Shown here: in pieces, positions 36,127 through 48,302 of the stretch | Numbering within the stretch: position 1 is the stretch's first letter | Layout: each line of letters opens with the position of its first letter | Assembly (NCBI GenBank): GCA_019321725.1 | Contig: CM033107.1 | Coordinates: 14,189,445 to 14,253,444 of the forward strand | Direction: 5' to 3' | Length of the DNA stretch: 64,000 nucleotides | Source: Paulownia fortunei | Taxonomy: Eukaryota > Streptophyta > Magnoliopsida > Lamiales > Paulowniaceae | Program-made: the position numbers and the translations under genes | Notes under the pieces: generated by a model | Database searches by the model: none | Seen by the model: only the letters and a program-made list of their open reading frames with translations | What the model was told of the DNA's origin: nothing

Positions 36127-37674
36127 TTCAGTAGAAAAATCTACAAAACTTGCACGAAGCAGAAAATGAGTAAACTATGGGAAAACCATATTCATTTTTT
36201 ATAAGGTCTTTAATACTAAATGTCTCCCACTATTTTCTTCAAATTTCATCACCCCTAATAAAAGTTCGGGAAATCAAATTTCCTAGTGAGCTTGAGGTCC
36301 AACAAAAATATTTCACTCTCCAATTGTATGAGCCTAGGAAATATATCTATCAGTAGTCAACTCTTTGACAACTATATCACTATACAACCCTCAAGTTTGT
36401 TTTGCCTCACCTATTCCCATATACCCAATTTTATGAGTTCATATAGTACTAAGTGTCAAACAACACCTATCAAACGTTTGTGTAGATGGAGCATCAAGAT
36501 ATCCCACGACTCATAGCTTGGTAGAGATCACAACTTTCCAACACAAGACCACCTCATAACTCATGGCCAGTGATCAAGTGCAGTAGCGGTCGTCATGAGA
36601 CCTTTGATGGTAGGCATGGAATGATAGGTCCCACCTAACTTGTCCATTTTTGTTTGAAATCGAATTTTATTTAAAAATTCTTTTACTTAATTTTGTAATT
36701 AAGTAAAGTTTAATTTTATCCAAGACCTCATCATTATTAAAATTAGGTTGGTTATTAAATGCATGACATTATAATATCATTGCACAAGCATAAAAGTATG
36801 ATATAAAATCCTTAGCATGCATCTAATATATACTTAAATAAATGGATGATCATAAACCAATCATATGCGGTCTATTTGAGCCAAAAAATGGACCTAAGGT
36901 CAGTCTAAGGGTAATAGAATGAAATAAAACCTATTCTATTATATAATTGTATCCCATATAATCATGGGCCTTCATTGGAACCTCCTTCTTGATTCTCATT
37001 CGTCTTCCAAAGAAAAAGAAAAACCTCACCACTTATTCTACTCTCTTTGCAGAAAAATAAATAATTTATACAGATGGAATAAGAAGCTCGCAGGCCCCAT
37101 TTTAAAATTCAAAAATATTAAATAAAACCAATCATATTGGTCCAATGGCTCATGATCATCCCATACATACTCATAATAAACATCACATGCAATTATCAAA
37201 ACATGTAAATTTACCAAGTTGTTTAATGCAATTTTTGACTTGGGATAATTTTTAATAGCTTCAAAAATAATTTTTTTTTAGAAATTATTAAATTTAAAAA
37301 TTAATTTAAAAATTCCAAAAAATAAAAAAATGGACCAGAAATGACGCGACGAGCAGCACGCCGGCTGCCCATCGCGCGCGCTCTAAGTGCAGTACGCTGC
37401 AATGTTGCAACACGGCGTCATGTGTTGCTTCCCATCACGTGCTACTGCATGCCAGTCGTCGGGTGTCCCACACCTGACGTGCGCGCAACCTATTTTTTTG
37501 TTATTTTCTTTTTTTATTTTAATATTTAAACAATTTAAATAAAAAAAATTAAATCAAATCTCAATCATCAATTGCAATAATCATGCAAAATCAAATTTAG
37601 CATGCTAAATGTGAATTTAAACGATTTAAATCATGCACACAAATTCGAAAATTCTCTTAATAAGCGAAACCGTG
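36127..37674 (-). other. Copia C leader (untranslated)
   Basis: About 1.55 kb between primer site and gag, collinear with the E leader (48827-50337). It contains the paired GAGCTCATAAAATTG-like blocks near 36300-36440, the GGACCTAAGGTCAGTCTAAG block, and a GC-rich island at 37336-37495. The plus-strand frame 37341-37529 is Arg/Ala-rich only because of the island's composition. Confidence 0.8.
37336..37495 (-). other. GC-rich island with hairpins in Copia C leader
   Basis: Strong local G+C enrichment (CGCGACGAGCAGCACGCC, ATCGCGCGCGCTC) in an A+T-rich leader, about 180 bases from the primer site. GCAGC (37353-37357) and GCTGC (37364-37368) form a stem, and a CGCGCGCG self-complementary run lies at 37373-37380. 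Confidence 0.7.
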
Positions 37675-37675
37675 A

Positions 37676-37686
37676 CTCTGATACCA
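37676..37686 (-). other. Primer binding site of Copia C, tRNA-Met type
   Basis: On the minus strand TGGTATCAGAG, followed by TCACGGTTTCGC; the site is one base from the LTR end. Confidence 0.88.
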
Positions 37687-37687
37687 C

Positions 37688-39452
37688 TGTTGGGTTCGTT
37701 ATAATCGTAGGGGCATGCACAGCAGAAAATTTAAAATTTTATAATACATAAATTTATCAAATAAATTAATCTACTCAATTCGAAAGTGATTCTGACGATC
37801 GCGCTTATTCAAGTGAAAATATAAATAAATATATTAAATCGGATTATACCGTTCAAGCACTCTGATTGATGTAGAGAAAGAATCAATCAATTGCTATATT
37901 CCTTGCTTATCAAACTCGCAGGGATCTACGTGTCTTTCCTCTATCAGGTCCACAATATAAAGAACAACACTGATTAAAACAATTCGCTAGTATTCTTAAA
38001 ATTATTTTCTATTCTAGATTCAAAGTAATGTTTGCCCTTTAATCAAATTGATGGATCAGGAACAACCTTTCAAGACCAATAAAGATTAATTCTTTAAATT
38101 CTTGAAATTTTGAAGTGAAGAGAATATCAAGAAACCTATTTTTTTTTTAAAGAACAAGAAAATAAATATTTTCAAGAAAACACCTTTTCTTTTCTTTTCT
38201 TTTCTTTTCTTTTCTTGGAGAGAAAAAAAGAAAACAAGACGAAATAATTTTCCTAAAAACCATACTGCAACTTTCGGCCCTCCCTATGTATATAGGGGTC
38301 GAAAATTATTTCTCTCTCTAACTCTTGGAGAGTTTGTTAATTTTGAACTATTTCAAAGTTTAATTTTTGTAGGATTCTAAATCTTCTAACAATTCTTCTT
38401 TTTCTCTATCCAATGTATGTGGCCTTATTTGAGACTACATCAGTCATCAAGAATAGTCTATATACACTCTTGATATTAATTTAAACTATTCAAATAATAT
38501 AAAGATAGATATATATCAAACATATATATCAAAAATATATTTATATAAAATAAAATCCTATTGGCCAATTTTTATCTCATAAAAATTGGTCATATTATAT
38601 TTTAATTATATATAATTATATTAATTAAATAAATCATATTTATTTTAATTATCCTCTTCATCTTCTAGTGGGCTTCTTAAGTGATCGACTTTAATTTTTT
38701 GGGCTTGCACTTAAAAAATCCAAGAATTAATCCTATTGATTTAAACCAAAATTAATCAATCCAATTGGATTGATTAATTATAATTTACTCCAATTGGGTT
38801 TCTAACCAAATTAGGTCCAAATAAATAATCTAATTATTTAATTGAATAATTTAATTTAACCATTAAATTAAATAGAACCACTAATTAATTAATTAATTAA
38901 TATTAACTAATTAATATCCAACCATTGAAAAAATCCCAAAATAGAAATGTTGCTTTTCATAAAGATGTGTGACCCTCTTAGGTTCACTACTAAACTAGTA
39001 GTGGGCTTACAATATTTGTAACTTATGAATAATAATTATTCTAATTAATTAATCCAATTAATTAATCCACTTGGAATTAACTCCTTAATTCCAAGAACCT
39101 CACTATTTATGAAAACACCTAGCAAGTAATCATGGCAAACTGATCTTAGGTGAAATAGCGAGTAAACCTATTTCAGTTGGGAGTATCATACACGTACGGT
39201 CTTTTTGATAACTAATCTCCAATTGAATCTAGGGCATGGATTATAAGTCTAAACCCTAAATGATTCAATAATTGTGATTCCATTTCAAGTTCCAATGATT
39301 CCTGATGAATCAAGATTCATCCTGCCTTGACTAAGGTATTTGAATCATGAACTATGAAAACAAAGGAGATTCTCTTGTTAAATAAAAGACAAGTGTCGAA
39401 TTCTATGTTGACCATTGATAAACCTCCATACACACCAGTGCAACACCCAACA
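37688..39452 (-). mobile_element. Copia C 5' LTR, truncated
   Basis: Plus strand start TGTTGGGTTCGTTATAATCG next to the primer site. It contains a TATA-like element (38285-38294), a (TTTTC)n microsatellite near 38185-38213, a hairpin (38562-38592), and breaks off at 39452 (GCAACACCCAACA), so about 400 bases of the distal end are missing. Confidence 0.87.
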
Positions 39453-40254
39453 ATCACACAAGAAGGCCGATATGGATAGATTCAAACCCCTTGATATGAG
39501 GTGATTAATGCTGATCCAAGCACTACTTGGGAGAAGATATCAAGCATAAGATGTCTAAATTTCATCTTAGATTTTCCCAAAGAGAGGTAATAAAGTTGGG
39601 CCGATGACTATAAACCAAGCGCTTCTTGGAAGCAACCCAACTCCTTTGTTTTCTTTGGTTTTGAGTAATTTCTTAGTTAGTTTTTTAAGAATGTTCCATT
39701 TCTAGATTTAGACATGTCGAGCTTTCTTTTATTTAGCTATTGCATTACTTCATTTGTGTTTTCAGTTTTGTGTATAGCCCATGTGCTTTTATGTCTTATT
39801 TTTCTTATGTAGATGGACATCTCCTTGGTGATATGTGTGGATCTCTTATGGACTCCAAGGGCATCATCTATTGGAAATGGGATTTTTCTATTTTCCTCCT
39901 CTTATGCGCTTTAATTTTTTGAATATCAAGGACAAAATTAAAATAAAGTTAGGGGTGGGATTTGTATTTTGTGTGTTTAAGCTTTATGTGAAAAAATGAA
40001 CCAATATTTTAAATTTTTGTTGAAATTTGGTGTGTGAATTACACATGTGTGATTAGAATCCTAGAGCAAGCATGCTTTGTTGACATACTTGAGTAAGTTC
40101 ATGTTTTGTGATTGAATAATATATCTTGATTACCTATGATGATACCTAATTATATTGTAGAGTCTAGAGAAAAAAAATATTGCCAGTCTTGTGACATGGC
40201 GATTCTTGTGTGTATTTGGTCTTTGTCATGAATGATAAATAATGACAAGTGTTG
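39453..40254 (+). mobile_element. Ty3/Gypsy (Athila/Tat) 3' non-coding region
   Basis: It carries AAGCGCTTCTTGGAAG and CAACCCAA (39617-39640), the same landmark as at 7322-7348, then GAATATCAAGGACAAAATTA and AAGTTAGGGGTGGGA (39946-39960), the conserved 3' end motifs. No coding sequence. Left end joins the truncated Copia C LTR directly. Confidence 0.6.
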
Positions 40255-40464
40255 AATTATATGTTTTCCACCATTATCGAACTCCACAAATTTTAGTATA
40301 GAATAGGCCTTTTAAATCTACTAACATGGATTCAATTCGTGTGGAAAACTTCAACTTATTGCATGGATATGCTTAGAGGGGTAACACTTGAGACTCAAAG
40401 CGAACTATTTCCAACAAGAGGTGTTTGGAATAAAGATTCGCAAAAGTAGTTCGTAGATGGATTT
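40255..40464 (+). mobile_element. Copia LTR fragment, part 1 (continues at 42358)
   Basis: TTAGAGGGGTAACACTTGAG and the AAAGCGAA...GTGTTTGGAATAAA blocks match 61120-61195 of the LTR at 59297-61438. It is interrupted by the solo Athila LTR and resumes at 42358 up to CGTGAACCCAACA at 42612. The left limit is approximate. Confidence 0.6.
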
Positions 40465-42362
40465 TGATAAGTTGGTTTTATACCAATAATTCATACATAT
40501 TTTGATTATCATTTAGTTTGTTTTCAAGTATTTTTGTTACTTTTTATGCATTTAGTCTTAAATCTTGTAGGTAATGACAATAAGAGAAGAAAATGGAAAG
40601 AAATAAAAAATTTGGTTGAAATGTTGAAGAATTCGAGTTGTGGTGCTACTGATGATAATTTTTGTATTTAAATCATAACTCTTGGCCCCAATTTCATATC
40701 AAAATGATTCTTGATCCATTGGAAATACAAGAGATATATCTACAACTTCTATGTTTACAATCCAATTCGATCGATTTCAATAAGAGAAACCGAGTTCAAG
40801 AGTCAATTTTCTAGGATAACACATCTTAGTATTTCAGTTATAACTCAGTCCACCGATGTTATATTTAGTTGATTCAAGTTCCTGTGGAACGAAAAGATAT
40901 AGATCTACAATTTATTAGAAGAAATCAAAAGCTAATTCATCCCTTAAAGAGGTCAAAAACTAGTTGCAATGGTCTAAACAGTGTAAGAGTACTGAAGTAG
41001 AGCAGGGAAAAACAGCAGCAACGGCGCCTAGGCGCCATCTGAGGCCGGTAAAATAGAATGGAACGCGCCTAAGCACCAAAACAGGGCGCCTAGGCGCCAT
41101 CCTGCTAACAAAAAAGATGCTGATGCATTATTGCGGTGACAAGTGGCAATGGATCATGAACTTTGGCATTTTTATGAGATATACACATTAGATACACCTA
41201 TACATCATTACCCATGTGATGCTCTAGTGGATACACTACATTGGTGGAGAGAAGAAGGAGAAAAAGCCAAGAAAAGGGGAAGAATTTTAGGTTCCTTTTG
41301 AAAAGCTAAGAAAAGTGGGAGGATTTTTAGGTTTCTTTTGAAGAAAAGCCAAGAAAAGTGGAAGGATTTCAGGATTTCTTTTGGAAGACTCTTGGAGAGA
41401 GAATCATTGGGGAGAAGCTTAAAAGGGCAAGATCAACATCAATTAAAAAGGGAAGGAGGATTGGTTATTGGAACCAAAGAAGGCCATTGGTTGCTTGGAG
41501 ATAAGACCTATTCCATTTTTTGCAATTGAAGACAATGAGTTATTCTTGGAGACAAGGAGAGCTTCAACCATTCCTTCCACTTCACAAATTGGTGAACAAT
41601 TTTCATGTTCTTTCTTATTTATTTTTTGAAATTGTATTCATCTATGGTGAACTAAATATTTATTTCTAGAGGATGATGTAACCTTATTTGATCCTATGTT
41701 TTGAATTCCAAATAATATTAGTTAAAGTTATTCATCTTGTTTGTGTTACCTTGTTTAGTATTTCAACTTGATTAATTGATCACTAATTGAGATTGTTTGA
41801 CGTATGAGATTCGGCACTCGAGAGAGGGAATTTTATACATGATCATAGGGATAACACAACCTAGGAATCATAGAGTTGAGAAGCTTATGAAACCTTTGAA
41901 GTTTTGAAGAAGAATTCATTGAACTTTTGTAGAGTTTTATTCTTGAATTTTTATAAAGATATTGAAATTCATGTTAGAACTCATAGTCAATTCGGCACTC
42001 GAGAGAGGGAATTGACGAGCTTAGGAATTCTTAACTTACATGTGTTGTTGACTTAAATTGATATATTTTGGAAGGAAGAACATAGGTGATAATTAGTTGA
42101 GTCATTCCTCTAGAATATCTTGTTCATAAGGTGTTTGTTATATTGTTTCTGAAAACTCCATTCTTGTCTATGCATTTTTATCTTACTTTACTTTGTTTTC
42201 CAATCATCATTCGATCTTCTAGATAAAATTAGGACTATTTGAACTATGGTACTTAATGCAATTTTTTATTACAATCCCTGTGGATACTCAACTCAACTCA
42301 CCGTTGTATTAAAACTTGACACCGTTTACTTGCGGTTAGCAAAATATTTCATGAACAGATTC
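40460..42362 (+). mobile_element. Solo Athila-type LTR with target site duplication
   Basis: The LTR is 40465-42357 (1893 bp), TGATAAGTTGGTTTTATACC to TTTCATGAACA. Flanks GATTT (40460-40464) and GATTC (42358-42362) differ at one base. It sits inside a Copia LTR. It is about 300 bases longer than the other Athila LTRs, the extra part being a GC-palindrome cluster and a segment shared with 22255-22380. Confidence 0.85.
41023..41098 (+). repeat. GC palindrome cluster in Athila LTR
   Basis: GGCGCCTAGGCGCC, a perfect 14-bp palindrome, occurs at 41023-41036 and 41085-41098; a decayed form GCGCCTAAGCACC lies between at 41065-41077. The related LTRs keep only decayed single traces (GCGCCTAAGCACTG at about 4476, GTGCCTAAGCACTG at about 22235). 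Confidence 0.9.
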
Positions 42363-42612
42363 AAGATTCATGAAGGAGTTCATGGAGAGAAAACTATTTG
42401 TATTGTTTCATGCATCTTTTACAAATGAAATGCAAATTAAGGTAAAGGTTTTTGAAACCTTTATACCATAGATATCAGATAACGTACAATAGAGTAATCA
42501 GGAAAGAGTTCCAAGATTCATTGTATTACATATGATGTAATGTTTGCTTATGTTATTGAAAATTTTTAAATTCTACTGCGTATATATTTCCCAAAATTGC
42601 GTGAACCCAACA
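42358..42612 (+). mobile_element. Copia LTR fragment, part 2 (3' end)
   Basis: Parallel to 61260-61438: ATTACATATGATGTAATGTT, then TTCTACTGCGTATATATTTC and GCGTGAACCCAACA at the end. It abuts the C-rich minisatellite at 42613. Confidence 0.7.
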
Positions 42613-42656
42613 CCACCCCACCTAGTCAACCCCTGTTGTGACCAACCCTACCCTAG
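42613..42656. repeat. C-rich minisatellite, segment 1
   Basis: CCACCCCACCTAG and AACCCCTGTTGTGACC belong to an imperfect ~30-bp repeat that continues at 44584-44608, 46721-46813 and 56305-56420 after removal of LTRs. Confidence 0.65.
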
Positions 42657-44588
42657 TGTTGGGTTCGCTATAACTACGGGGTGTGCGCAACAAAATTTTA
42701 AAATTAATTTAAAATAAACATATGCAACAACAATTATTGCATCACCCCAAGTTAGGAGCGATTCTAACGATCACGTGTTTTTGATAGTTTTACAAAAGAG
42801 TAAGTAAAGTCTTAGATTTTTACCTCTGATACACTCCAGTTGCTATAGGGTGTGTAGCAATCAATTGCTATCAATTACTTTCAAAAAAAGTTCACAAGGG
42901 ATTCAAATATCTCTCCTTTAGAGATAGTCCATATGTTTGGACTAGAACACGAATTAAAATCTCGCTATTAATTTTAATTCTTTTACTAATCTAATTTGGA
43001 GTGCTTTTATGTGTATTAATTCTTAATCCAACTTGTGGAAATAAAATGCAATATATAAAATAATCAAAGAGAATTTTTGATTATCATGGAAGAGGTTTTG
43101 GAAGAGAAAAGTGTTAAGGAAGAAAAATAATTTTTTTTCCTCTTATTTCTTTGAAGTGGCCAAAAATTGGGGTAGGTTCACCCCCTCAAATTTTTGGCCA
43201 TATCAAGAAAAATAGGTGTCTGAATATTTTCCCATAATTTCCATCATTTCCCATATTTTCAGGTGTTGAATTAGTTATTTTGGAAGAGTTAAACTCTCCA
43301 TAAATAACCAATCCAATTAACCCTTACCCTTGGAAGAATGTGGCCGATTTTGTGGACTTCTACAAGCAAATTGGCCCCTTCTCTATCTTCTTGATTGTGT
43401 TGGACTCCTTCAATGCAATTAAGATAGATATCTAATATCTCTAATTATCTTCATAAGATAATTAATAATAAAATCATATTATCTTATTTTTAATTTCTTC
43501 CGATAATTCAAGTGGGCCTTTAAATAAATAGCCATTTTAATTTTGGGTTTGGACTTTTACAAAGTTCATTAATTAATCCTATTAATCAAATTTACCCAAT
43601 TTCAATTAATTGATCTAATTAATTAATTATTTCACTCCAATTGTGCTTCCTAATCTTATTAGGTTCAATTAAATAATCTCTTTACCTAATTGAATAATTA
43701 ATTCAACCCATTGAATAAATTTAAGCCCCAAATTAATCTCTATTAATTATTAAATCCAACTACGTGTGTGTGACCCTTTAGGTTCACAACTTAGCTAATA
43801 TAGGCTTACAACATTTGCAACTTATGAATAACAATTATTTTGGTTAATTAATCTAATTAATTAATCTACTTGGAATTAACTCCTTAATTCCAAGAACTTT
43901 ACTATACATGAAAATATCTAGTAAGTAATCATGAAAAACTAGTCGTAAGTAAAATAGCGAGTAAATATATTTCAGTTGCGAGTCCCATACATGTACAGTC
44001 CTTCTGACAACTAATTTTTTGATTGAATCTAGGGCAAGGATTATAAGTTAAAACCCTAAATAATTCAATAATTGTGATCCCATTTCAAGTATCAATAATT
44101 CCTGATGAATCAGAATTCATCCTGTCTTGGCCAAGGTATTCGAATCATGAACTATGAAAATACAAGAGATTCCCTTGTTAAAAGACAAGTATCGAATTCT
44201 ATGTTGGCCACTGGCAAACCTCCATGTACACCAGTGCAATACCCAACACACTAGGATGTTCACAACACTACCATCGTGCCTGAAATACGAGGACTAGCCA
44301 TGCACTATCGCAACATGGAGATTCTTATTTCAACGGGTAAAGACTCTAGCTAAGAATTTCCTACGGGCCATGTTTGATGTACTTATTCTCTAACAAGCAC
44401 CCGCATACATGCACTTGTGTCTCTATGCTACTGCCAATGGAATGTGACTTCCTCGTCTTATGAGCATACATAAGATAAAGAAAGTGCCTTTTTATTAATA
44501 TGATTCCCAATATGATTTCCTTACAAAAGAAAAGAGTACAATACACCTAATCTAATTGGGGCGTTGGACATCCTACTCTAACACCTAG
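42652..44588 (-). mobile_element. Solo Copia LTR with perfect target site duplication
   Basis: The LTR is 42657-44583 (1927 bp). On the plus strand it starts TGTTGGGTTCGCTATAACTA and ends GACATCCTACTCTAACA. CCTAG flanks it on both sides (42652-42656 and 44584-44588). It contains CCTAATCTTATTAGG (43649-43663) and a hairpin of TGGCCAAAAATTGGGG with CCCCCTCAAATTTTTGGCCA (43157-43200). The minus-strand frame 44546-44361 is not a gene. Confidence 0.93.
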
Positions 44589-44608
44589 CCCATTCTGCCA
44601 CGACCCAT
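44584..44608. repeat. C-rich minisatellite, segment 2
   Basis: CCTAGCCCATTCTGCC and ACGACCCAT between two solo LTRs. Confidence 0.6.
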
Positions 44609-46720
44609 TGTTAGTGCATTGCCCGTCATGCTAATAAGATTGGGCGTCTTTTATACTCTTATATTTGTAAAATAATTTTTTAAAATCATATTAATAAAAT
44701 AGGCATTCTCTTTAGCTGTGGGGTAAGGTCACTCATATGATGACGATCAAGGAATATGCCTCTAAGGCTTTGCTCTTAAATTAGTTTAGGGTTTAGGACT
44801 TTTTGAGATGGAACATCGAATAGCCTAATAAAATTTGCTGATAAAATGCATGCTTGCATGAGGATGATGTCTCACTTAATAGGCATTGATGTGGTGACGC
44901 TAGTGCATTTAACAGGTGTTTGTTAGAGAATAGGTACACTAAACAAGCCTGCTAAAAATTCTTAGTTGGGGATGTTGTCTATCAAAGTATGAATTTCTAT
45001 GTTACGATAGTGCACGACCAGTTCTTAGACTTGTAACACCATGGTAACCTTTTGCATGTCGTGTTTTATCCTGATATATCTTTTGATTGCCTGATAATCA
45101 TAGAGGGGATACATTGGATGTTGCATTGGCGTGTATGGAGGTTAATGAGTGTCCAACAAAGGATCCATCACTTGTAGAACAAGTGAATTTCCTATGTTTT
45201 CATAGTTCATGGCTTAGAATTCCTTAGCCAAGGTAGGATGAATGTTAGATGGGGTTTTCTAACGATTCATCATGAGTAATTGGAACTTGAAATGGAATCA
45301 TAGTTATTGAGTCATTTAAGTTTTTGACTTATAATCCATGCCCTAGATTCAATTGAGGGATTATATGATGGAATGACTTACGCGTATGGTACTCATAATT
45401 GAAATATGTTTGCTTACTCTTTCACCTAAGACTAAGTAGTCACGATACACTTGCTAGTTGTTTCTCATGACTTGTGAGGTTTTTAGGATTAAATAGTTAA
45501 TTCTGTGCAGATTAATTAATTAGAATAATTGTTATTCACAAGTTGCAAGTGTTGTAAGCCTACTGCTAGTTTAGTTGTGAGCCAAGGGTTACACACAATT
45601 CAGGATGGAGCATTTCAAATTTAGGAATTGATCTAAAGAGTTGGATCTAATTAATTACTAGATTAATTAATTGAGGCCTAATTTAATTCAAGGAGTTGAA
45701 TTAATTTATTCAATTAATTAATTAAAATATTTAAATTGGACCTAATATGATTAGGGAACCCAATTGAATTGAAACAATAATTGATTGGATCAATTAATTG
45801 AATTAAATATAAATTAATTTATTCAATTAAATAATTAGATTATTTAATTAGGACTAATATGATTAGGTGGGCATGATGGAATTAAATTAATTGATTAGGA
45901 TTGATTAATTGAATTTAGGCTTAATTAACTAATTAAATTATTTCTTGGATTTTATTAAGAGTCAAAGCCCAATTCAAAGTGGCCCACTAGGAGAGGTCTA
46001 CTAGAGTTGTTGGAAGGCGATGGAGTTCTAAGAATTAGATATTCTTGGAATTATCTAATAGAACTAGATAAAATATCTTCAAGTATCTTGGGAAGATACA
46101 ACAGATAAAGTTGGAGATTTTTGGGAGATTTCGTAATCAACCAAGAAATTACCAAGAGTGGGACTCCTTGATTTTTGGCCACCACCATAAAATCAAAGGG
46201 GTTGAAATTTTCCAAGAGTTGGACACTCTTGAAATTTTTGACCATAACAAGAAAGAAGAGAAAAACATTTTCCCTCAATCCCATTTTCCATCTTCTTCCT
46301 TCAAATCAAAAGTTCCATCTTTTTATCAAAGCATTCAATTTTTATAACTACTGGTTGGTTTAAGAATTGATACTCAAAACACTCCAAAAAAACTAGATTA
46401 GTGAAGGAATAGATTTGCTAGTGGGATTCTAACTTTGTGCTCCTGCCTGAAGTGCAGACTTCAATAAAGGGAAGATGCATGGATCCATGTGAACCAGTTT
46501 CAGTACAAAGGGCTAGCAACTGATTGCTTCCACCTCTTCTACAACAGGAGTGCTTAAGGTATAAATCGAAACCCTCTTTACTATTTTGTTTAGACAAGTG
46601 GAAAATATAAAATCAATAATCACATCAAAGCGAGGGTGATGCCATATTTGATATGGCATGTTTTATTTTCATTTGTTTGTATTTCTACTATGCACATTCC
46701 ACAATTAAATAAACATAACA
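44609..46720 (+). mobile_element. Copia LTR, probably solo
   Basis: 2112 bp, from TGTTAGTGCATTGCCCGTCA to ATAAACATAACA. No primer site follows; C-rich repeat flanks both sides. CCCAT precedes it (44604-44608) and CCCAT recurs four bases past its right end (46725-46729), so a target duplication is plausible but not exact. It holds CCTAATATGATTAGG (45741-45755) and a second site at 45853-45867. Frames at 46051-46363 lie in the hairpin region and are not genes. Confidence 0.8.
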
Positions 46721-46813
46721 CCTACCCATCCCTAACCAACCCTTGCCGCAACCCACCCCACCCCAGCTAACCCTCGCAGTGACCCACCCCACCCTTGCCC
46801 CACCCCTACCTAT
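46721..46813. repeat. C-rich minisatellite, segment 3
   Basis: Two clear units of about 31 bp: AACCCTTGCCGCAACCCACC and AACCCTCGCAGTGACCCACC, each followed by CCACCC. It is strongly strand-asymmetric (C on the plus strand). Confidence 0.75.
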
Positions 46814-48288
46814 CTAATAGGCAATTTTTTTTATCTTTAATTGCATATAATATTTAGATAAAGTCCCTACACCAAATTTAGCTACGGGGCATAGTTACGC
46901 ATTTGATGGTGATGACGAAATATGCCTCTATGGCTTTGGTCTTAAATTAGTTTCGAGTTGAGAGCTTTTTGAGATGGAACATCGAATAGCCTAATAGACT
47001 TGTGCATACGATGCATACTTGCATGAGGAGGATGTCTCACTCTATAGATATTGGCATAGTGATGCCAGTACATGTATGCAGTGGCTTGTTAGAGAACAAG
47101 TACACTAAATAGAACAGGCCCATTGGAAATTTTTAATTGAAAATATTGTTTGTCGAAATAAGATTTTTCATGTTACGATAGCACACGATTAGTCTTTAGA
47201 CTTGAGGCACCATGGTAGTCTTATACATATCGTGTTCCATTTTGATATATCTTCTGAATGCTTGATAATCACAAAGGGGGTACGTTGGATGTTGCATTGA
47301 TATGTATGGAGGTTAATGATTGGCCAACAAAGGATCCATCACTTGTCAGGCAGAACAAGTGAATCTCCTATATTTTCATAGTTCATGACTTAGAAGTCCT
47401 TAGCCAAGGCGAGATGAATGTTAGACGGGAGTTTTCTAACAATTCATCATGAGTCATTGAAACTTGAAATAGAATCATAGTTATTGAGCAATTAGGGTTT
47501 CAATAATTAATCATTGCCCTAAACTCAATCGGAAGATTAGTTGACTAAAAGACCTTACGTGTATGGTACTCGTAATTGAAATCAGTTCACTTGCTAATTC
47601 ACCTAAGACTAGTTAGTCATGATACACTTTCTAGATGTTTCCCATAACTTGTGAGGTTTTTGAAATTAAAGATTGATTAATTAATTAATCCAAATAGTTG
47701 TTATTCATAAGTTATAAATATTGCAAGCCCACTGCCAGCTTAGTTTTGAACCTAAAGAGTCACACACAATTTGAGATGAAATATTTTTAACTTAGGAATT
47801 GATCCAAGGAGTTTGATCCAATCAATTAAGGGAGATTAATTAATTGGGGCTTCAATTAATTTAATGAGTTGAATTAATTATTTAATTAAATAATTAGATT
47901 ATTTAATTCGACCTAATAAAATTAGGAAGCCCAATTGGAGTGAAATAATTATTTGATTAGATCAAATTAATTGTGTAGACCATAAATTAATTTAATTATT
48001 AAATTAATTTACTCAATTAAATAATTAAATTATTTAATTTGCCTAATTTGATTAGATAGGTTATATGAAATTATTTAATTAAATTTGGGCTAAAATAATT
48101 GATTAGATTAATTGTGGGAGTTATTTTTAAGTCGAAATCCAATTCAAAAACCCTAAATATATTTGGAGGATAAAAGAGATAAACTTGGAAATTTTTGAGA
48201 GATTTGGAATCAACCAAAAATCTTTCTACCAATTAAAAAGGAGACCCAAAATACCAAGAGTGGGACTTTTGAAATTTTTGACCTCTCC

Positions 48289-48296
48289 TATATATA
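48289..48296 (+). promoter_or_regulatory. Predicted TATA box of Copia E 5' LTR
   Basis: CTATATATACAAGG, followed by a conserved GAGGC(T/C)GAAAATT block. The same element is at 55782-55789 in the 3' LTR. A start near 48320 is inferred from usual TATA spacing only. Confidence 0.6.
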
Positions 48297-48302
48297 CAAG
48301 GA

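Larger units (their letters stand above)
23874..39452 (-). mobile_element. Copia element C (whole), nested and internally deleted
   Basis: A minus-strand Copia element bounded by two related LTRs: 37688-39452 (5') and 23874-25727 (3'). Between them, on the minus strand, come leader, gag, pre-integrase and integrase; reverse transcriptase and RNase H are missing. It is split by a solo Copia LTR (33616-35742), a chromovirus (28009 to about 33280) and a solo Athila LTR (25986-27570). In the first ~128 aligned bases the two LTRs differ at 16 sites by hand count, 15 of them transitions. Confidence 0.83.

Noticed and set aside
37341..37529. Arg-rich 62-codon frame
   Set aside because: Composition of the leader GC island; the leader runs in the other direction.
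42613..46813. Possible CRISPR-like or coding Pro-rich repeat
   Set aside because: The C-rich units are imperfect, have no uniform spacers, and are split by LTRs; a minisatellite explains them.
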